DNA of 64,000 nt from Paracoccus amoyensis (GTDB taxonomy: Bacteria; Pseudomonadota; Alphaproteobacteria; Rhodobacterales; Rhodobacteraceae): the NCBI RefSeq assembly GCF_014490725.1, contig NZ_JACOQL010000002.1, forward strand, positions 124,001 to 188,000, written 5' to 3'. The notes below the pieces were generated by a model. It was not told the DNA's origin, searched no databases, and was given only the letters and a program-made list of their open reading frames with translations. Position numbers and translations under genes: made by a program. Positions 36,561 to 45,808 of this stretch are shown here, piece after piece (the first letter of the stretch is position 1; each line of letters starts with the position of its first letter).

Positions 36561-39041
36561 TTATTGCGCAGGCAGTCTCCAGGCCTGAACATAATCGCCC
36601 AGCTTGGTCCCGATGGATCCGTGACCACCCGCGACCAGCACGACCATCTGACGGCCTTCGCTGTCCAGATAGGTCATCGGCGTGGCCTGACCGCCTGCGG
36701 GCAGACGGGCTTTCCACAGCTCGGTCCCGGTGGTCAGGTCATAGGCGCGCAGGAAGTCATCGGTCGCGGCGCCCATGAAAACAACACCGCCCCCCGTGAT
36801 CATCGGGCCACCAATGCCCGGCATGCCCAGCGGCAGTGCAATCGGGTCTGGCGTCATGCCCAGCGTGGTGCCGTTCTTGTGCTTCCAGACGATTTCGCCC
36901 GTGCGCAGATCGGCGCCCGCGACATAACCCCATGGCGGCGATTGACAGGGAATGCCCAGCGGCGACAGAAACGGCCCCATCTCGACGGCATAGGGCGCGC
37001 CCTCGTTCGAATTGACGCCCTGTTCGCCCACATTGGTCTGCACATCGCCCAGCTGCTCCTGCGGGATCAGCTTGGACGTGAAAGCCAGCTGCAACGGCAT
37101 GCCGAACATCACCTGACGTCTCGGATCAACCGCGACCCCGCCCCAGTTGAAGACGCCAAAGTTGCCCGGATAGACAATCGTGCCTTGCAGCGAAGGCGGG
37201 GTATAGCGCCCTTCATAGCGGTGTTCGCGGAAGGCAATCCGGCACAGCATCTGGTCGATGGCCGTGGCACCCCACATGCTCGCCTCGGTCAACGGTTCGG
37301 GATTGAACGACAGCGACGATTCCGGTTGCGTGGGCGAGGCGTGATCTTCGGGGATCGTCTCGGTCGAAACCTCGACCTCGGACACCGGCAGGATCGGTTC
37401 GCCGGTTTCGCGGTTCAGGACATAGACGTCGCCCTGCTTGGTCGGCTGAACCAGCGCAGGCACACGGCCGTCAGGCATGTCCAGATCAACCAGGGTCGGC
37501 TGGGCCGGGGTATCCATGTCCCATAGATCGTGATGCACGAATTGATGCACCCAACGAACCTGACCCGTCGCCAGATCCAGCGCCGTGACCGAGGTGGCAT
37601 AGGTTTCCACGGCCTCGGTCCGATACATGCCCAACTGGTCGGGCGTGCGGTTGCCCATCGGCAGATAGACCATGCCAAGTGTCGGATCGGCGCTGAGCGG
37701 TGCCCAGCTGTTCGGGGAGGAGGTCGCATAGACCTGATCGGGGTTATTCACGTCAAACGGTGCGGTTTCCGTGGGATTGCCCGAATCCCAGTTCCACAGC
37801 AGGCGGCCATCGCGCGTATCATAGGCCCGCACGACACCAGAAGGTTCATCGACGTTATAGTTGTCGTTCACCGCTCCCGCGATCACCAGCGTATTGCCCA
37901 CGATCACCGGCGGAGAGGTCGAGTAGTAATATCCATCCTGCTGGTAAGGCATGTTGTGCATCAGGTTCAGTGAACCCTTGTCGCCAAATTCGGGGCACAA
38001 TTCGCCGGTCTCAGGGTCCAGCGCCAGAAGATGCGCGTCCGACGTCGGCATGAAGATCCGCGTCTCGCAAGTGCCGGTCACATCCGACACATTGCTGCTG
38101 GCCGGGGTCGCGGGATGCACCACGCGCGCCGCAGGGATCGCCGGGGCGGCGGGTTCCACAGCGGCAGTGGTGCCGCCATCAGCCTGCGCCGGATCGGTGG
38201 CGACATCGGTCGCCTCCGTATCTGCCGCCGGTGCCGGGGTTGGAACGCTGTCATCGCCGGGCCAGTAACTGACACCGCGACAGGTCTGATGCTGACGATT
38301 GGCGTCGGGTTTGATGTCGGCCTTGTAGACCCACTTCTCGGCACCCGTATCCGCGTCCAGCGCAATCGCCCAGTTATGCGGCGTGCACAGATACAGCGTG
38401 TCGCCAATCTTGATCGGTGTTGCCTGATAGGTGAACTCACCGGAATCGCCGGGCAGTTTCACGTCGCCTGTCTGATAGCTCCAGGCTGCTTCCAACTGCG
38501 TCACATTTTCAGGCGTGATCTTGTCCAGGGGCGAGAAACGCTGGCCATACTGCGTGCGGCCATAGGCGACCCAGTCTTCGTCGCCCGCAACCGGACCCAT
38601 GTCAGGGGTGGCATTTGCAACCTCGGTCGGCAGTTCGCCAACGATCGAATGATTGTCCTGGGTCAGCGACCCAAGCGTGCCCAGCCCGATCACGCCCGTC
38701 ACAAGAAACAACGGCAGCCAAGCGCGTTCAAAACGACGCTCGCCGACGCCGTAAGGCAGCAACAGCAGCAGGCCAAGGATCAGGAACATCCCCATACGGG
38801 ACGCCAGCGGCCACCAGTCGTAACCAACCTCGGAATAGGACCAGATGGCCAGCCCGATCAGCAGCAGCGCGTAAAGCCATCTGGCGGCGATGCTGCGTTT
38901 GAATATCAGAACGGCGGTCACAAGCATGACCACACCGAATGCGACAAAGAAGGGGCTGCCGCCCAGCATGGCAAGGCGAACACCGCCCACAGCCAGCACG
39001 GCCCCAATGATGGCAAAAAGAAGCGAAAGTAGAATTCGCAT
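36561..39041 (-). CDS. gcd: Membrane-bound PQQ-dependent glucose/quinate dehydrogenase
   Basis: An 826-residue quinoprotein. The first 125 residues have about five membrane helices. The rest is a periplasmic eight-bladed PQQ propeller: DWVAYGRTQYGQRFSPLDKI, HQTCRGVSYW, LLALDPETGELCPEFG, RWVHQFVHHDLWDMDTPAQP and the C-terminal MTYLDSEGRQMVVLVAGGHG. It oxidises glucose or a related polyol on the periplasmic side and feeds electrons to ubiquinone. Near residues 266-317, between HQTCRGVSYW and TCETRIFMPT, there is an Ala/Thr/Pro-rich insert of about 50 residues, where E. coli Gcd has a short loop. The pqqABCDE genes for its cofactor are about 2 kb away. Confidence 0.95.
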   Translation of the reverse strand: MRILLSLLFAIIGAVLAVGGVRLAMLGGSPFFVAFGVVMLVTAVLIFKRSIAARWLYALLLIGLAIWSYSEVGYDWWPLASRMGMFLILGLLLLLPYGVGERRFERAWLPLFLVTGVIGLGTLGSLTQDNHSIVGELPTEVANATPDMGPVAGDEDWVAYGRTQYGQRFSPLDKITPENVTQLEAAWSYQTGDVKLPGDSGEFTYQATPIKIGDTLYLCTPHNWAIALDADTGAEKWVYKADIKPDANRQHQTCRGVSYWPGDDSVPTPAPAADTEATDVATDPAQADGGTTAAVEPAAPAIPAARVVHPATPASSNVSDVTGTCETRIFMPTSDAHLLALDPETGELCPEFGDKGSLNLMHNMPYQQDGYYYSTSPPVIVGNTLVIAGAVNDNYNVDEPSGVVRAYDTRDGRLLWNWDSGNPTETAPFDVNNPDQVYATSSPNSWAPLSADPTLGMVYLPMGNRTPDQLGMYRTEAVETYATSVTALDLATGQVRWVHQFVHHDLWDMDTPAQPTLVDLDMPDGRVPALVQPTKQGDVYVLNRETGEPILPVSEVEVSTETIPEDHASPTQPESSLSFNPEPLTEASMWGATAIDQMLCRIAFREHRYEGRYTPPSLQGTIVYPGNFGVFNWGGVAVDPRRQVMFGMPLQLAFTSKLIPQEQLGDVQTNVGEQGVNSNEGAPYAVEMGPFLSPLGIPCQSPPWGYVAGADLRTGEIVWKHKNGTTLGMTPDPIALPLGMPGIGGPMITGGGVVFMGAATDDFLRAYDLTTGTELWKARLPAGGQATPMTYLDSEGRQMVVLVAGGHGSIGTKLGDYVQAWRLPAQ

Positions 39042-39278
39042 GTCGTTTTCCTTTCGACAGGCTCAGTGAACTGCGACGTGATCAGGACGGCCAAGCGTCC
39101 GAATGGGAAGGTAATGCCAAGGGCCGGGATCAACCCCGACGCCACGCCACGTAGCGAAAAGCTGCGATTTCAACCTCTGCCCTATCCTTCGGGACAGCAA
39201 CCCCAATTCCGAACAAACCATCAGATCACGTCGCGTTTCTGCCCCGGCATCGCCGGAGCAGAAGAGATTGGGTGAAAA
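39042..39278. other. Spacer between gcd and the alpha-glucosidase gene
   Basis: About 240 bases that should hold the gcd promoter. The segment at 39052-39072 (TTTCGACAGGCTCAGTGAAC) resembles a widespread short intergenic repeat, but only one copy is seen here. No small gene or clear terminator is evident. Confidence 0.35.
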
Positions 39279-40837
39279 TCAGGCTTCGGTAACCGTCACC
39301 TGCCACGGCTGCAGATCACCTGCGGCAGCGTCGGACAGGTTGGCGCGGATATGGACGGTCTGGTCACCTTCGGAACGGGTGAAGGACAGAACCGGACCTT
39401 CGGCACGCATATCGACCTGCTGACCGTTTCTGATCGCCGCATATGTGTCGCGCAGGCTGATCGCGTGGCGATAGTGATGCAGGATGGAATGGGCATCAGC
39501 CTCTTCCACGGCAGGGGTGCGCAGCAGATGCTGTTCCGGGACCGGCAACCAGGGCTTTCCGGTCGAGAAACCGCCATTTGCCTCCTGATCCCAGACCATG
39601 GGCGTGCGGCAACCGTCACGACCCTTGAATTCAGGCCAGAATTCGATGCCATAGGGGTCTTGCAGGTCCTCGAATTGCAACTCGGCCTCGGGCAGGCCCA
39701 GTTCTTCGCCCTGATAGATACAGACCGAGCCGCGCAGGCACATCAGCACCGTGCAATAGGCCTTGATCGCATCATCCGACAGGTTCCAGCGGCTTCATGG
39801 CGGACGACGTCGTGGTTCGACATCGCCCAGCAGGGCCAGGAATTCGGCGCGACGCGGTTCAGATCGGCAAAGACATCCACGATCCGCTGCGCTTTCAAGT
39901 CATCACCGGACAGGAAGTCAAAGACATAGGACATCTGCAAACGGTTGCTTTCGGTGCCGTTCGGTGCGCCGGTATATTCCTCCAGCAACTCCAACGCCCG
40001 CTCGCTGTCGCCAATCTCACCGACCGAGGCCGCGCCATAGGGTTTCAACAGCGCATTGAACCGCTCAAGAAACGCCAGGTTTTCCGGCTGCGACTTGTCG
40101 TATTTATGGCTTTGATGGTTGTAAGGGTTCACCGCAGGCGCAGTATCCGACTTGCGCCGTTCGGGCGGCAGCGGCGGGTTGTCGCACAATTGCTTGTCAT
40201 GCGTGTAAAAATTCACGGTATCCAGACGGAACCCATCCACGCCCTTTTCCAGCCAGAATTTCGCAACATCCAGAATGGCGTCCTGCACATCGGCGTTGTG
40301 GAAATTCAGGTCCGGTTGCGAGGTCAGAAAGTTATGCAGATAATACTGCTCGCGGCGTGCGTCCCATTGCCATGCGCTGCCGCCAAAGATCGACAACCAG
40401 TTGGTCGGCACGGTTCCATCAGGTTTGGGATCGGCCCAGACATACCAGTCGGATTTCGCGTTGTCGCGACTGGCGCGGCTTTCCGCGAACCACGGATGCT
40501 TGTCCGAACTATGCGACAGCACCAGATCGATCACGACCTTCAGGCCCAGCTCATGCGCGCGCGCCACCAGCCGGTCGAAGTCCTCCATGCTGCCGAACAG
40601 CGGGTCGATGCCGCGATAATCACTGACATCATAGCCGAAATCCTTCATCGGAGAGGTGAAGAACGGCGAAATCCAGATCGCATCGACACCCAGCGACGCG
40701 ACATAGGGCAGGCGCTGCGTAATACCGGCCAGATCGCCTATTCCGTCGCCGGTCGTATCCTGAAAACTGCGCGGATAGATCTGATAGATCACGCCGCCCT
40801 TCCACCAATTCGCTGCTGTCTGGATCAATTCAGTCAC
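39279..40837 (-). pseudogene. aglA: Alpha-glucosidase (GH13), interrupted by a one-base frameshift
   Basis: A cytoplasmic GH13 enzyme related to AglA/oligo-1,6-glucosidase that releases glucose from short alpha-glucosides. The N-terminal part has WWKGGVIYQIYPRSFQD, KVVIDLVLSHSSDKHPWF and the nucleophile Asp region DGFRLDTVNFY. The coding frame breaks after WAMSNHDVVRH at about 39795; the next part continues in another frame as SRWNLSDDAIKAYC, then GSVCIYQGEELGLPE. The whole span, 1559 bases, is one base short of whole codons and would encode about 519 residues, a normal length. Either a recent mutation or a sequencing error. No signal peptide. It lies upstream of gcd on the same strand. Confidence 0.85.
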
Positions 40838-41035
40838 CTTTCATTGCGGGGTGATTCAATTCAACGGCCCATTAGTCCCACATGCTTCAAAACACAATCA
40901 CGCCGGGCATGTTAGCGGTAAAATTTATCTGGTCACGAAACCGCGCGGAGCTTCGGCCGGGGGTTGTGCTTCGCCCCTTGGCAGCCTTACCATCCCATAG
41001 TCATCGCGTGATGACCACAGATCAGGAGAAATCAC
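40838..41035. other. Divergent spacer between the alpha-glucosidase gene and pqqA
   Basis: Holds the promoters of both directions. Toward pqqA, TTGTGC (40964-40969), 17 bases and TTACCA (40987-40992) is a weak sigma-70 candidate. AGGAGA at 41024-41029 is the pqqA ribosome site. I see no clear operator. Confidence 0.4.
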
Positions 41036-41128
41036 ATGGCCTGGACCAAACCCATTCTGAAAGAAATCGCCTGCGGCATGGAAATCAACATGTATGCCCC
41101 GGCCGAGGACGAGCCCGTTCTGTTCTGA
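41036..41128 (+). CDS. pqqA: PQQ precursor peptide PqqA
   Basis: A 30-residue ribosomal peptide, starting MAWTKPILKEIACGME and ending in a short acidic tail. The cross-linked Glu and Tyr that become PQQ are Glu16 and Tyr20 in EINMY (the usual core is E-V-T-x-Y, so Ile and Asn at the second and third positions are slightly unusual). The AGGAGA ribosome site lies seven bases upstream. It is directly followed by pqqB with a strong hairpin between them. PqqE, helped by PqqD, should make the first Glu-Tyr bond. Confidence 0.95.
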   Translation: MAWTKPILKEIACGMEINMYAPAEDEPVLF

Positions 41129-41152
41129 TCCTTCGGAACCAGAGACGACAAC

Positions 41153-41181
41153 AGCCCCGTCCGATCCTATCGGGCGGGGCT
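41153..41181 (+). promoter_or_regulatory. Strong RNA hairpin between pqqA and pqqB
   Basis: A 13-pair stem, AGCCCCGTCCGAT against ATCGGGCGGGGCT with one G-T pair and a three-base loop, with no T tract after it. A stable 3' hairpin here could protect or partly terminate a short pqqA message so that the precursor is made in excess of the enzymes. Confidence 0.7.
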
Positions 41182-41206
41182 GATCATTCGACAGGGCAGG
41201 ATTTTC

Positions 41207-42088
41207 ATGCAGATCATTCTTCTTGGCGCAGGTGCGGGCGGTGGCCTGCCGCAATGGAATTGCGGTTGCGCCAATTGCAATGCCGCCCGCGCGGGGCATA
41301 TTCCGTCGATGACGCAAAGCTCGGTCGCGATCAGCGCTGATGGCACGGATTGGGCGATCCTGAATGCCTCGCCCGATATTCGCACCCAACTGGCGGTGAC
41401 GCCAGAACTGCACCCCACCGGGCCAAGGCAACTGCCCATCCGCTCGGTTCTGTTGACCAACGGCGATATTGATCACGTCGCCGGATTGCTGACATTGCGC
41501 GAAAGCCAGCCGTTCGATCTGTTCGCAACGGCGGCCATCCATGATGCCTTGGCGCAAAATCCCATGTTTGGCGCCCTACGCGCCGATCTGGTTCCGCGCC
41601 GGCCGATCCGTCTGGATCAGCCATTCGATCTTGCGTCCGGCCTGACCGCGACCCTTTTCGCGGTGCCGGGCAAGGTGCCGTTGTATCAGGAAGGCGCGGT
41701 GGTTCAGAGCGGGCTGATCGGCGAAAATACCGTTGGCGTCGAACTGATCGCGAACGGGCGGCGCGCGCTGTATATTCCCGGCTGCGCCGATCTGCCCGAC
41801 TGGCTGCAAACCCGGATGGAGGGGGCCGATCTGCTGATGTTTGACGGCACCCTTTGGGATGATGACGAAATGATCCGCATGGGTCTGGGCCGGAAAACCG
41901 GGCGGCGCATGGGCCATGTGCCCGTCACCGAAACGCTGGACGCCTTGGCGCAAACCGGAATGGGTCAGCGGGTCTTTGTTCACATGAACAACTCCAACCC
42001 GCTGACCGACCCGAACAGCCCGGAATCAGCCAAGGCCAGGGTGCAAGGCTGGCAGGTTGGCCGCGATGGAACAAGGATTACGCTGTGA
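41207..42088 (+). CDS. pqqB: PqqB, MBL-fold PQQ biosynthesis protein
   Basis: A 293-residue metallo-beta-lactamase-fold protein. The N-terminus MQIILLGAGAGGGLPQWNC-GC is family-specific, and LTNGDIDHVAGLL carries part of the metal-binding motif. PqqB is thought to hydroxylate the tyrosine-derived part of the PQQ intermediate. The stop codon overlaps the GTG start of pqqC by four bases. Confidence 0.96.
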   Translation: MQIILLGAGAGGGLPQWNCGCANCNAARAGHIPSMTQSSVAISADGTDWAILNASPDIRTQLAVTPELHPTGPRQLPIRSVLLTNGDIDHVAGLLTLRESQPFDLFATAAIHDALAQNPMFGALRADLVPRRPIRLDQPFDLASGLTATLFAVPGKVPLYQEGAVVQSGLIGENTVGVELIANGRRALYIPGCADLPDWLQTRMEGADLLMFDGTLWDDDEMIRMGLGRKTGRRMGHVPVTETLDALAQTGMGQRVFVHMNNSNPLTDPNSPESAKARVQGWQVGRDGTRITL

Positions 42089-42834
42089 AGGATATCCCGA
42101 CCCAACCCCAGTCCCGCGATGATTTCGAGGCTCGGCTGCGTGCCATCGGGGCCGCGCGCTATCATGATCGCCACCCGTTTCACGCACGCCTGCACGGTGG
42201 CCAATGCACCCCCGACGAGGTGCGGGCATGGGTCATCAACCGCTGGCAATATCAGTCGCGCATTCCGATGAAGGACGCGGCCTTCATGTCACGCGTGGAC
42301 GACCCTGCCCTGCGCCGCCGGTGGCGCAAGCGGATCGAGGATCACGATGGCGGCGTCGATGAAGGCGGCGGTATTCGCCGCTGGCTGGCGCTGGCCCAAG
42401 CGGTCGGTCTGAACCCCGATTACGTTGCCAGCGGTCAGGGCGTGATGCCCGCCACGCGCTTTGCTGTCGATGCCTATCTTCGCTTCGTCCGTGACATGCC
42501 CTTGCTGGATGCGGTCGCGGCCAGCCTGACCGAACTTTTCGCCCCGAAAATCCACGCCCAGCGGATTGAAGGGCTTCTGGCGCATTACGATTTCGCCGAT
42601 GACCGCAGCCTGTCCTATTTCAAGAAGCGCCTGACCGAGGCGCCCGAGGATGTGGCCTTTGGGCTGAATTACGTCCTGACCCATGCCGACACGCTGGACA
42701 AACAAAACGCGGCGGCGGCGGCGCTGATCTTCAAAACGGACGTGCTTTGGGCACAGCTTGATGCGCTGTGGCACGGCTATGTCGAAGGTCATATCCCACC
42801 CGGTGCATGGCGTCCGGGCGAAGGAATGGCCTGA
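42085..42834 (+). CDS. pqqC: Pyrroloquinoline-quinone synthase PqqC
   Basis: A 249-residue helical oxidase that closes the ring and oxidises AHQQ to PQQ with oxygen and no metal. Signature segments are YHDRHPFHARLHGGQCTPDEVRAWVINRWQY, IPMKDAAFMSRVDDP, RIEDHDGG and LTELFAPKIHAQRIEGLLAHYDF. A GTG start overlaps pqqB, and the end overlaps pqqD by one base (TGATG). Confidence 0.97.
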   Translation: MKDIPTQPQSRDDFEARLRAIGAARYHDRHPFHARLHGGQCTPDEVRAWVINRWQYQSRIPMKDAAFMSRVDDPALRRRWRKRIEDHDGGVDEGGGIRRWLALAQAVGLNPDYVASGQGVMPATRFAVDAYLRFVRDMPLLDAVAASLTELFAPKIHAQRIEGLLAHYDFADDRSLSYFKKRLTEAPEDVAFGLNYVLTHADTLDKQNAAAAALIFKTDVLWAQLDALWHGYVEGHIPPGAWRPGEGMA

Positions 42835-43127
42835 TGGAACCGCTGATCCAGCCGCAGGACATTCCGTATCTGCCGCGCGGTGTGCGGCTCGCAGATGACC
42901 GGGTGCGCGGCATCCGCGTGCTGCAAGCGCCGGAACGTGCAATGCAACTGGACCAGATCGGCGATGCGATCCTGTCGGAACTGGACGGTCAGCGCAGTCT
43001 GGCCGCCATCGCCCGCGCTCTGGCCGAACGCTATCAGGCACCCCAGAATCAGATCGCCGCCGATATGCGCGATTTTCTGACCGGGTTGATCGAACGGCGG
43101 ATGGTTTTCGTGAAGGCCGCGCCATGA
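42834..43127 (+). CDS. pqqD: PQQ peptide chaperone PqqD
   Basis: A 97-residue protein whose fold is the RiPP recognition element that binds PqqA and presents it to PqqE. IPYLPRGVRLADDRVRG and VLQAPERAMQLDQIGDAILSEL match the family. ATG 42834 shares its A with the pqqC stop. The stop overlaps the pqqE start by four bases, fitting tight co-expression with PqqE. Confidence 0.95.
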   Translation: MEPLIQPQDIPYLPRGVRLADDRVRGIRVLQAPERAMQLDQIGDAILSELDGQRSLAAIARALAERYQAPQNQIAADMRDFLTGLIERRMVFVKAAP

Positions 43128-44251
43128 CCGAACGCCCCCGCGACATCGACGGCAACCCCGTCACCCCCGGCCTGCCCATCGCCATGCTGGCCGAAATCAC
43201 GCATCGCTGCCCTCTGGCCTGTCCCTATTGTTCCAACCCGGTCGAACTGACCCGCGTCGGGCTGGAACTGCCGGCAACGGATTGGGCACGCGCCTTTCGT
43301 CAGGCCGCCGATCTGGGGGTGTTGCAGGTCCATATCTCGGGCGGAGAGCCGGGCGTGCGGCGTGATCTGGCGGATATTGTCGCCAGCGCGCGCGAGGCCG
43401 GGCTGTATGTGAACCTGATCACCTCGGGAATCGGAATCACACGCGAACGGTTGCAGGACCTGGATCGCGCCGGCGTCGATCATGTCCAGCTGTCGTTGCA
43501 GGGCATCCGCCCGGACATGGCCGACCGGATCAGCGGGCATCCGGGGTCATGGAACAAGAAAATGGCTTTCGCCGAATGGGTCACCGAAATCGGCTTTCCG
43601 CTGACCATCAACGCCGTGGTCCACCGGCAGAACATGGATCGCCTGCCCGACATGATCCAGCTGGCCGAAACCCTTGACGCCCGCCGGATCGAGGTCGCGA
43701 CAGTGCAGTTCCATGGCTGGGCCAACCTGAACCGCAAGGCGCTGATGCCGACGCGTGAACAGGCCGCTTTTGCCCGCCAGATCGTCAATGATGCACGGCT
43801 GCGGCTGCGTGGCCGCATGGTCATCGACTATGTGCCGGCCGATCACCACGCGATCTATCCCAAGGCCTGCATGGGCGGTTGGGCCACAACGGGCCTGAAC
43901 ATCGCGCCCGACGGATCGGTGCTGCCCTGCCATGCGGCGCAAACGATTCCGTGGATGACGTTCGACAATATCCGCGACCGCTCGTTGCGCGATATCTGGA
44001 TGCAGTCGGATGCCTTCAACGCCTTTCGCGGCACCGAATGGATGCCCGAACCCTGCCAATCCTGCGACCGCAAGACCGTGGATTTCGGCGGCTGCCGCTG
44101 TCAGGCAATGGCGCTGGCAGGCAACGCCCGCGCGACCGACCCGGTCTGTTCGAAATCCCCACTGCATGCGGGTTTGGTGGCGGCAGCCGAGGTGGAGTCG
44201 CAGGGGGATACGGATGAGATGGTGTATCGGCGGCTGAAGAAGGGCCGTTAA
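43124..44251 (+). CDS. pqqE: PqqA peptide cyclase PqqE, radical SAM
   Basis: A 375-residue radical SAM enzyme that joins Glu and Tyr of PqqA. The SAM-cluster motif Cx3Cx2C is in THRCPLACPYCSN near residue 27, followed by ISGGEPGVRRDL. The C-terminal SPASM-type region has the auxiliary cluster cysteines in KACMGGWATTG, SVLPCHAAQ and PCQSCDRKTVDFGGCRCQA. It is the last gene of the operon and is convergent with ubiB. Confidence 0.96.
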   Translation: MTERPRDIDGNPVTPGLPIAMLAEITHRCPLACPYCSNPVELTRVGLELPATDWARAFRQAADLGVLQVHISGGEPGVRRDLADIVASAREAGLYVNLITSGIGITRERLQDLDRAGVDHVQLSLQGIRPDMADRISGHPGSWNKKMAFAEWVTEIGFPLTINAVVHRQNMDRLPDMIQLAETLDARRIEVATVQFHGWANLNRKALMPTREQAAFARQIVNDARLRLRGRMVIDYVPADHHAIYPKACMGGWATTGLNIAPDGSVLPCHAAQTIPWMTFDNIRDRSLRDIWMQSDAFNAFRGTEWMPEPCQSCDRKTVDFGGCRCQAMALAGNARATDPVCSKSPLHAGLVAAAEVESQGDTDEMVYRRLKKGR

Positions 44252-44260
44252 CGCGGCCCT
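44241..44260 (+). terminator. Hairpin at the pqqE stop codon
   Basis: AGGGCCG and CGGCCCT pair around TTAACG, which includes the pqqE stop. There is no T tract, but its place between convergent genes suggests a role in ending pqq transcription. Confidence 0.45.
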
Positions 44261-44272
44261 GACCCGGCTGAT

Positions 44273-45808
44273 CTAGCGCAACCCCAACCCGATCGCCGCC
44301 CCGATCCCGGCAAAGGCCAGGGCAACCAGCCATGTCGGCACCACAGGCTTTGGCACGATGACGTTCAGCTGTGCCTCTTCGGGGTGGGCGCGGTCCCACA
44401 GGGCCTGTTCGACCATCTGCGGCAACAGCGGGCCGTAGCGTCCCACGGTCTGCGCGGCCTTGGCCAGATCGCGGGCCAAAGCCTGCGGGCCAAGGCTTGA
44501 CTTGATATAATCCGACACCACCGGCTTGGCCGCGTCCCAGATGTTCAGCTGCGGATCGACCGAACGGGCCACCCCTTCGACGACGACCATCGTGCGTTGC
44601 AGCAGGATCAGCTGGGTCTGGGTCCGCATGCCGAAACGTTCGGTCACTTCGAACAGATAGGCCAGCAGATTGGCCATCGAGATGCGGTTGGCATCGGCAC
44701 CAAAAATCGGCTCGCCTACCGCACGCAGGGCACGGGCAAAGGCCGCCTCGTCCCGGTCGCGGGGGACATAGCCTGCCTCGAAATGCACGCGGGCGACGCG
44801 GCGATAATCGCGGCGGATAAAGCCCATCAGGATTTCGGCATAGACGCGGCGGGTATATTCGTCGATTTCCCCCATGATCCCGAAATCATAGGCGATGATG
44901 TCGCCATTCGCCGCCACCTTCAGGTTGCCGTGGTGCATGTCGGCATGGAAAAAGCCATCGCGCAGGGCGTGTTGCAGGAACAGCTGGATCACACGCGTGG
45001 CAATGTGGCTGACGTCGTGGCCCGCCGCAATCAGCGCCACCGGATCGCCCATCGGCAGCCCTTCGGCCCAGTCCGAAGTCATCACACGACGCGATGACAG
45101 GCCCCAATGCGGCTTTGGAACGTCAAAACCCGCGTCATTTTTGGTGTTTTCGGCAAATTCAGACGCCGAGGCCGATTCCAGCCGCATATCCAATTCGCCC
45201 GAGACGACGGATTCGAAGTGGTTGACCACATCGCGGGGACGCAAACGCCGGGTCGAGGGGGATAAAACCTCGATAAAACGCGCCGCAAAGTGAAAGGCGT
45301 CGATATCGCGGCGAAAGGCGGGGCCGATCCCGGGGCGCACGACCTTGACCGCAACTTCCTGCCCGCTGTCGCGGATGCGGGCGCGGTGAACCTGCGCGAT
45401 GGATGCCGCAGCAACGGGCTCGGAAAATTCGCTGAACAGATCGTCGACGGGCTGACCCAGATCGGCCTCGACAATGCTTTTGGCAATATCTGTCGGAAAT
45501 GGCGGCAGGCGATCCTGCAGCATCCGCAACTGATCAGCCAGTTCCACGCCCACCACATCAGCGCGCGTCGACAAGATCTGGCCAAACTTGATATAGGCCG
45601 GGCCAAGCGCGGTGATTGCGCGTGTAATCGGCGGCAGGTTCGGATCGCCCTTGTAGCCCATCCAGCGGAACGGCCAGCCGACGATGCGGGCGGCGGCACG
45701 CAAACGGGGCGGCGCCTCCATCGCGTCCAGAACGGCCCCCATTGCGCCGGTGCGTTCAAACGTCGCGCCCGTGCGGATCAGGCGCAGGATATTATGAGGT
45801 CCGCGCAT
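44273..45808 (-). CDS. ubiB: UbiB, ubiquinone biosynthesis atypical kinase/ATPase
   Basis: A 511-residue member of the ADCK/UbiB family needed for ubiquinone synthesis, probably acting on lipid access. The KxGQ motif is in GPAYIKFGQILSTRADVV; AVKVVRPG has the invariant Lys; the catalytic-loop HADMHHGNL and the DFGIMGEID segment complete the atypical kinase core. Two hydrophobic segments at the C-terminus (VVPTWLVALAFAGIGAAI) anchor it. It directly follows ubiE with no spacer. Confidence 0.95.
   Translation of the reverse strand: MRGPHNILRLIRTGATFERTGAMGAVLDAMEAPPRLRAAARIVGWPFRWMGYKGDPNLPPITRAITALGPAYIKFGQILSTRADVVGVELADQLRMLQDRLPPFPTDIAKSIVEADLGQPVDDLFSEFSEPVAAASIAQVHRARIRDSGQEVAVKVVRPGIGPAFRRDIDAFHFAARFIEVLSPSTRRLRPRDVVNHFESVVSGELDMRLESASASEFAENTKNDAGFDVPKPHWGLSSRRVMTSDWAEGLPMGDPVALIAAGHDVSHIATRVIQLFLQHALRDGFFHADMHHGNLKVAANGDIIAYDFGIMGEIDEYTRRVYAEILMGFIRRDYRRVARVHFEAGYVPRDRDEAAFARALRAVGEPIFGADANRISMANLLAYLFEVTERFGMRTQTQLILLQRTMVVVEGVARSVDPQLNIWDAAKPVVSDYIKSSLGPQALARDLAKAAQTVGRYGPLLPQMVEQALWDRAHPEEAQLNVIVPKPVVPTWLVALAFAGIGAAIGLGLR

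Noticed and set aside
39052..39072. A copy of a widespread CTTCGACAGGCTCAG-type intergenic repeat
   Set aside because: Only one partial copy in the window and no clear hairpin; left as a remark in the spacer entry.
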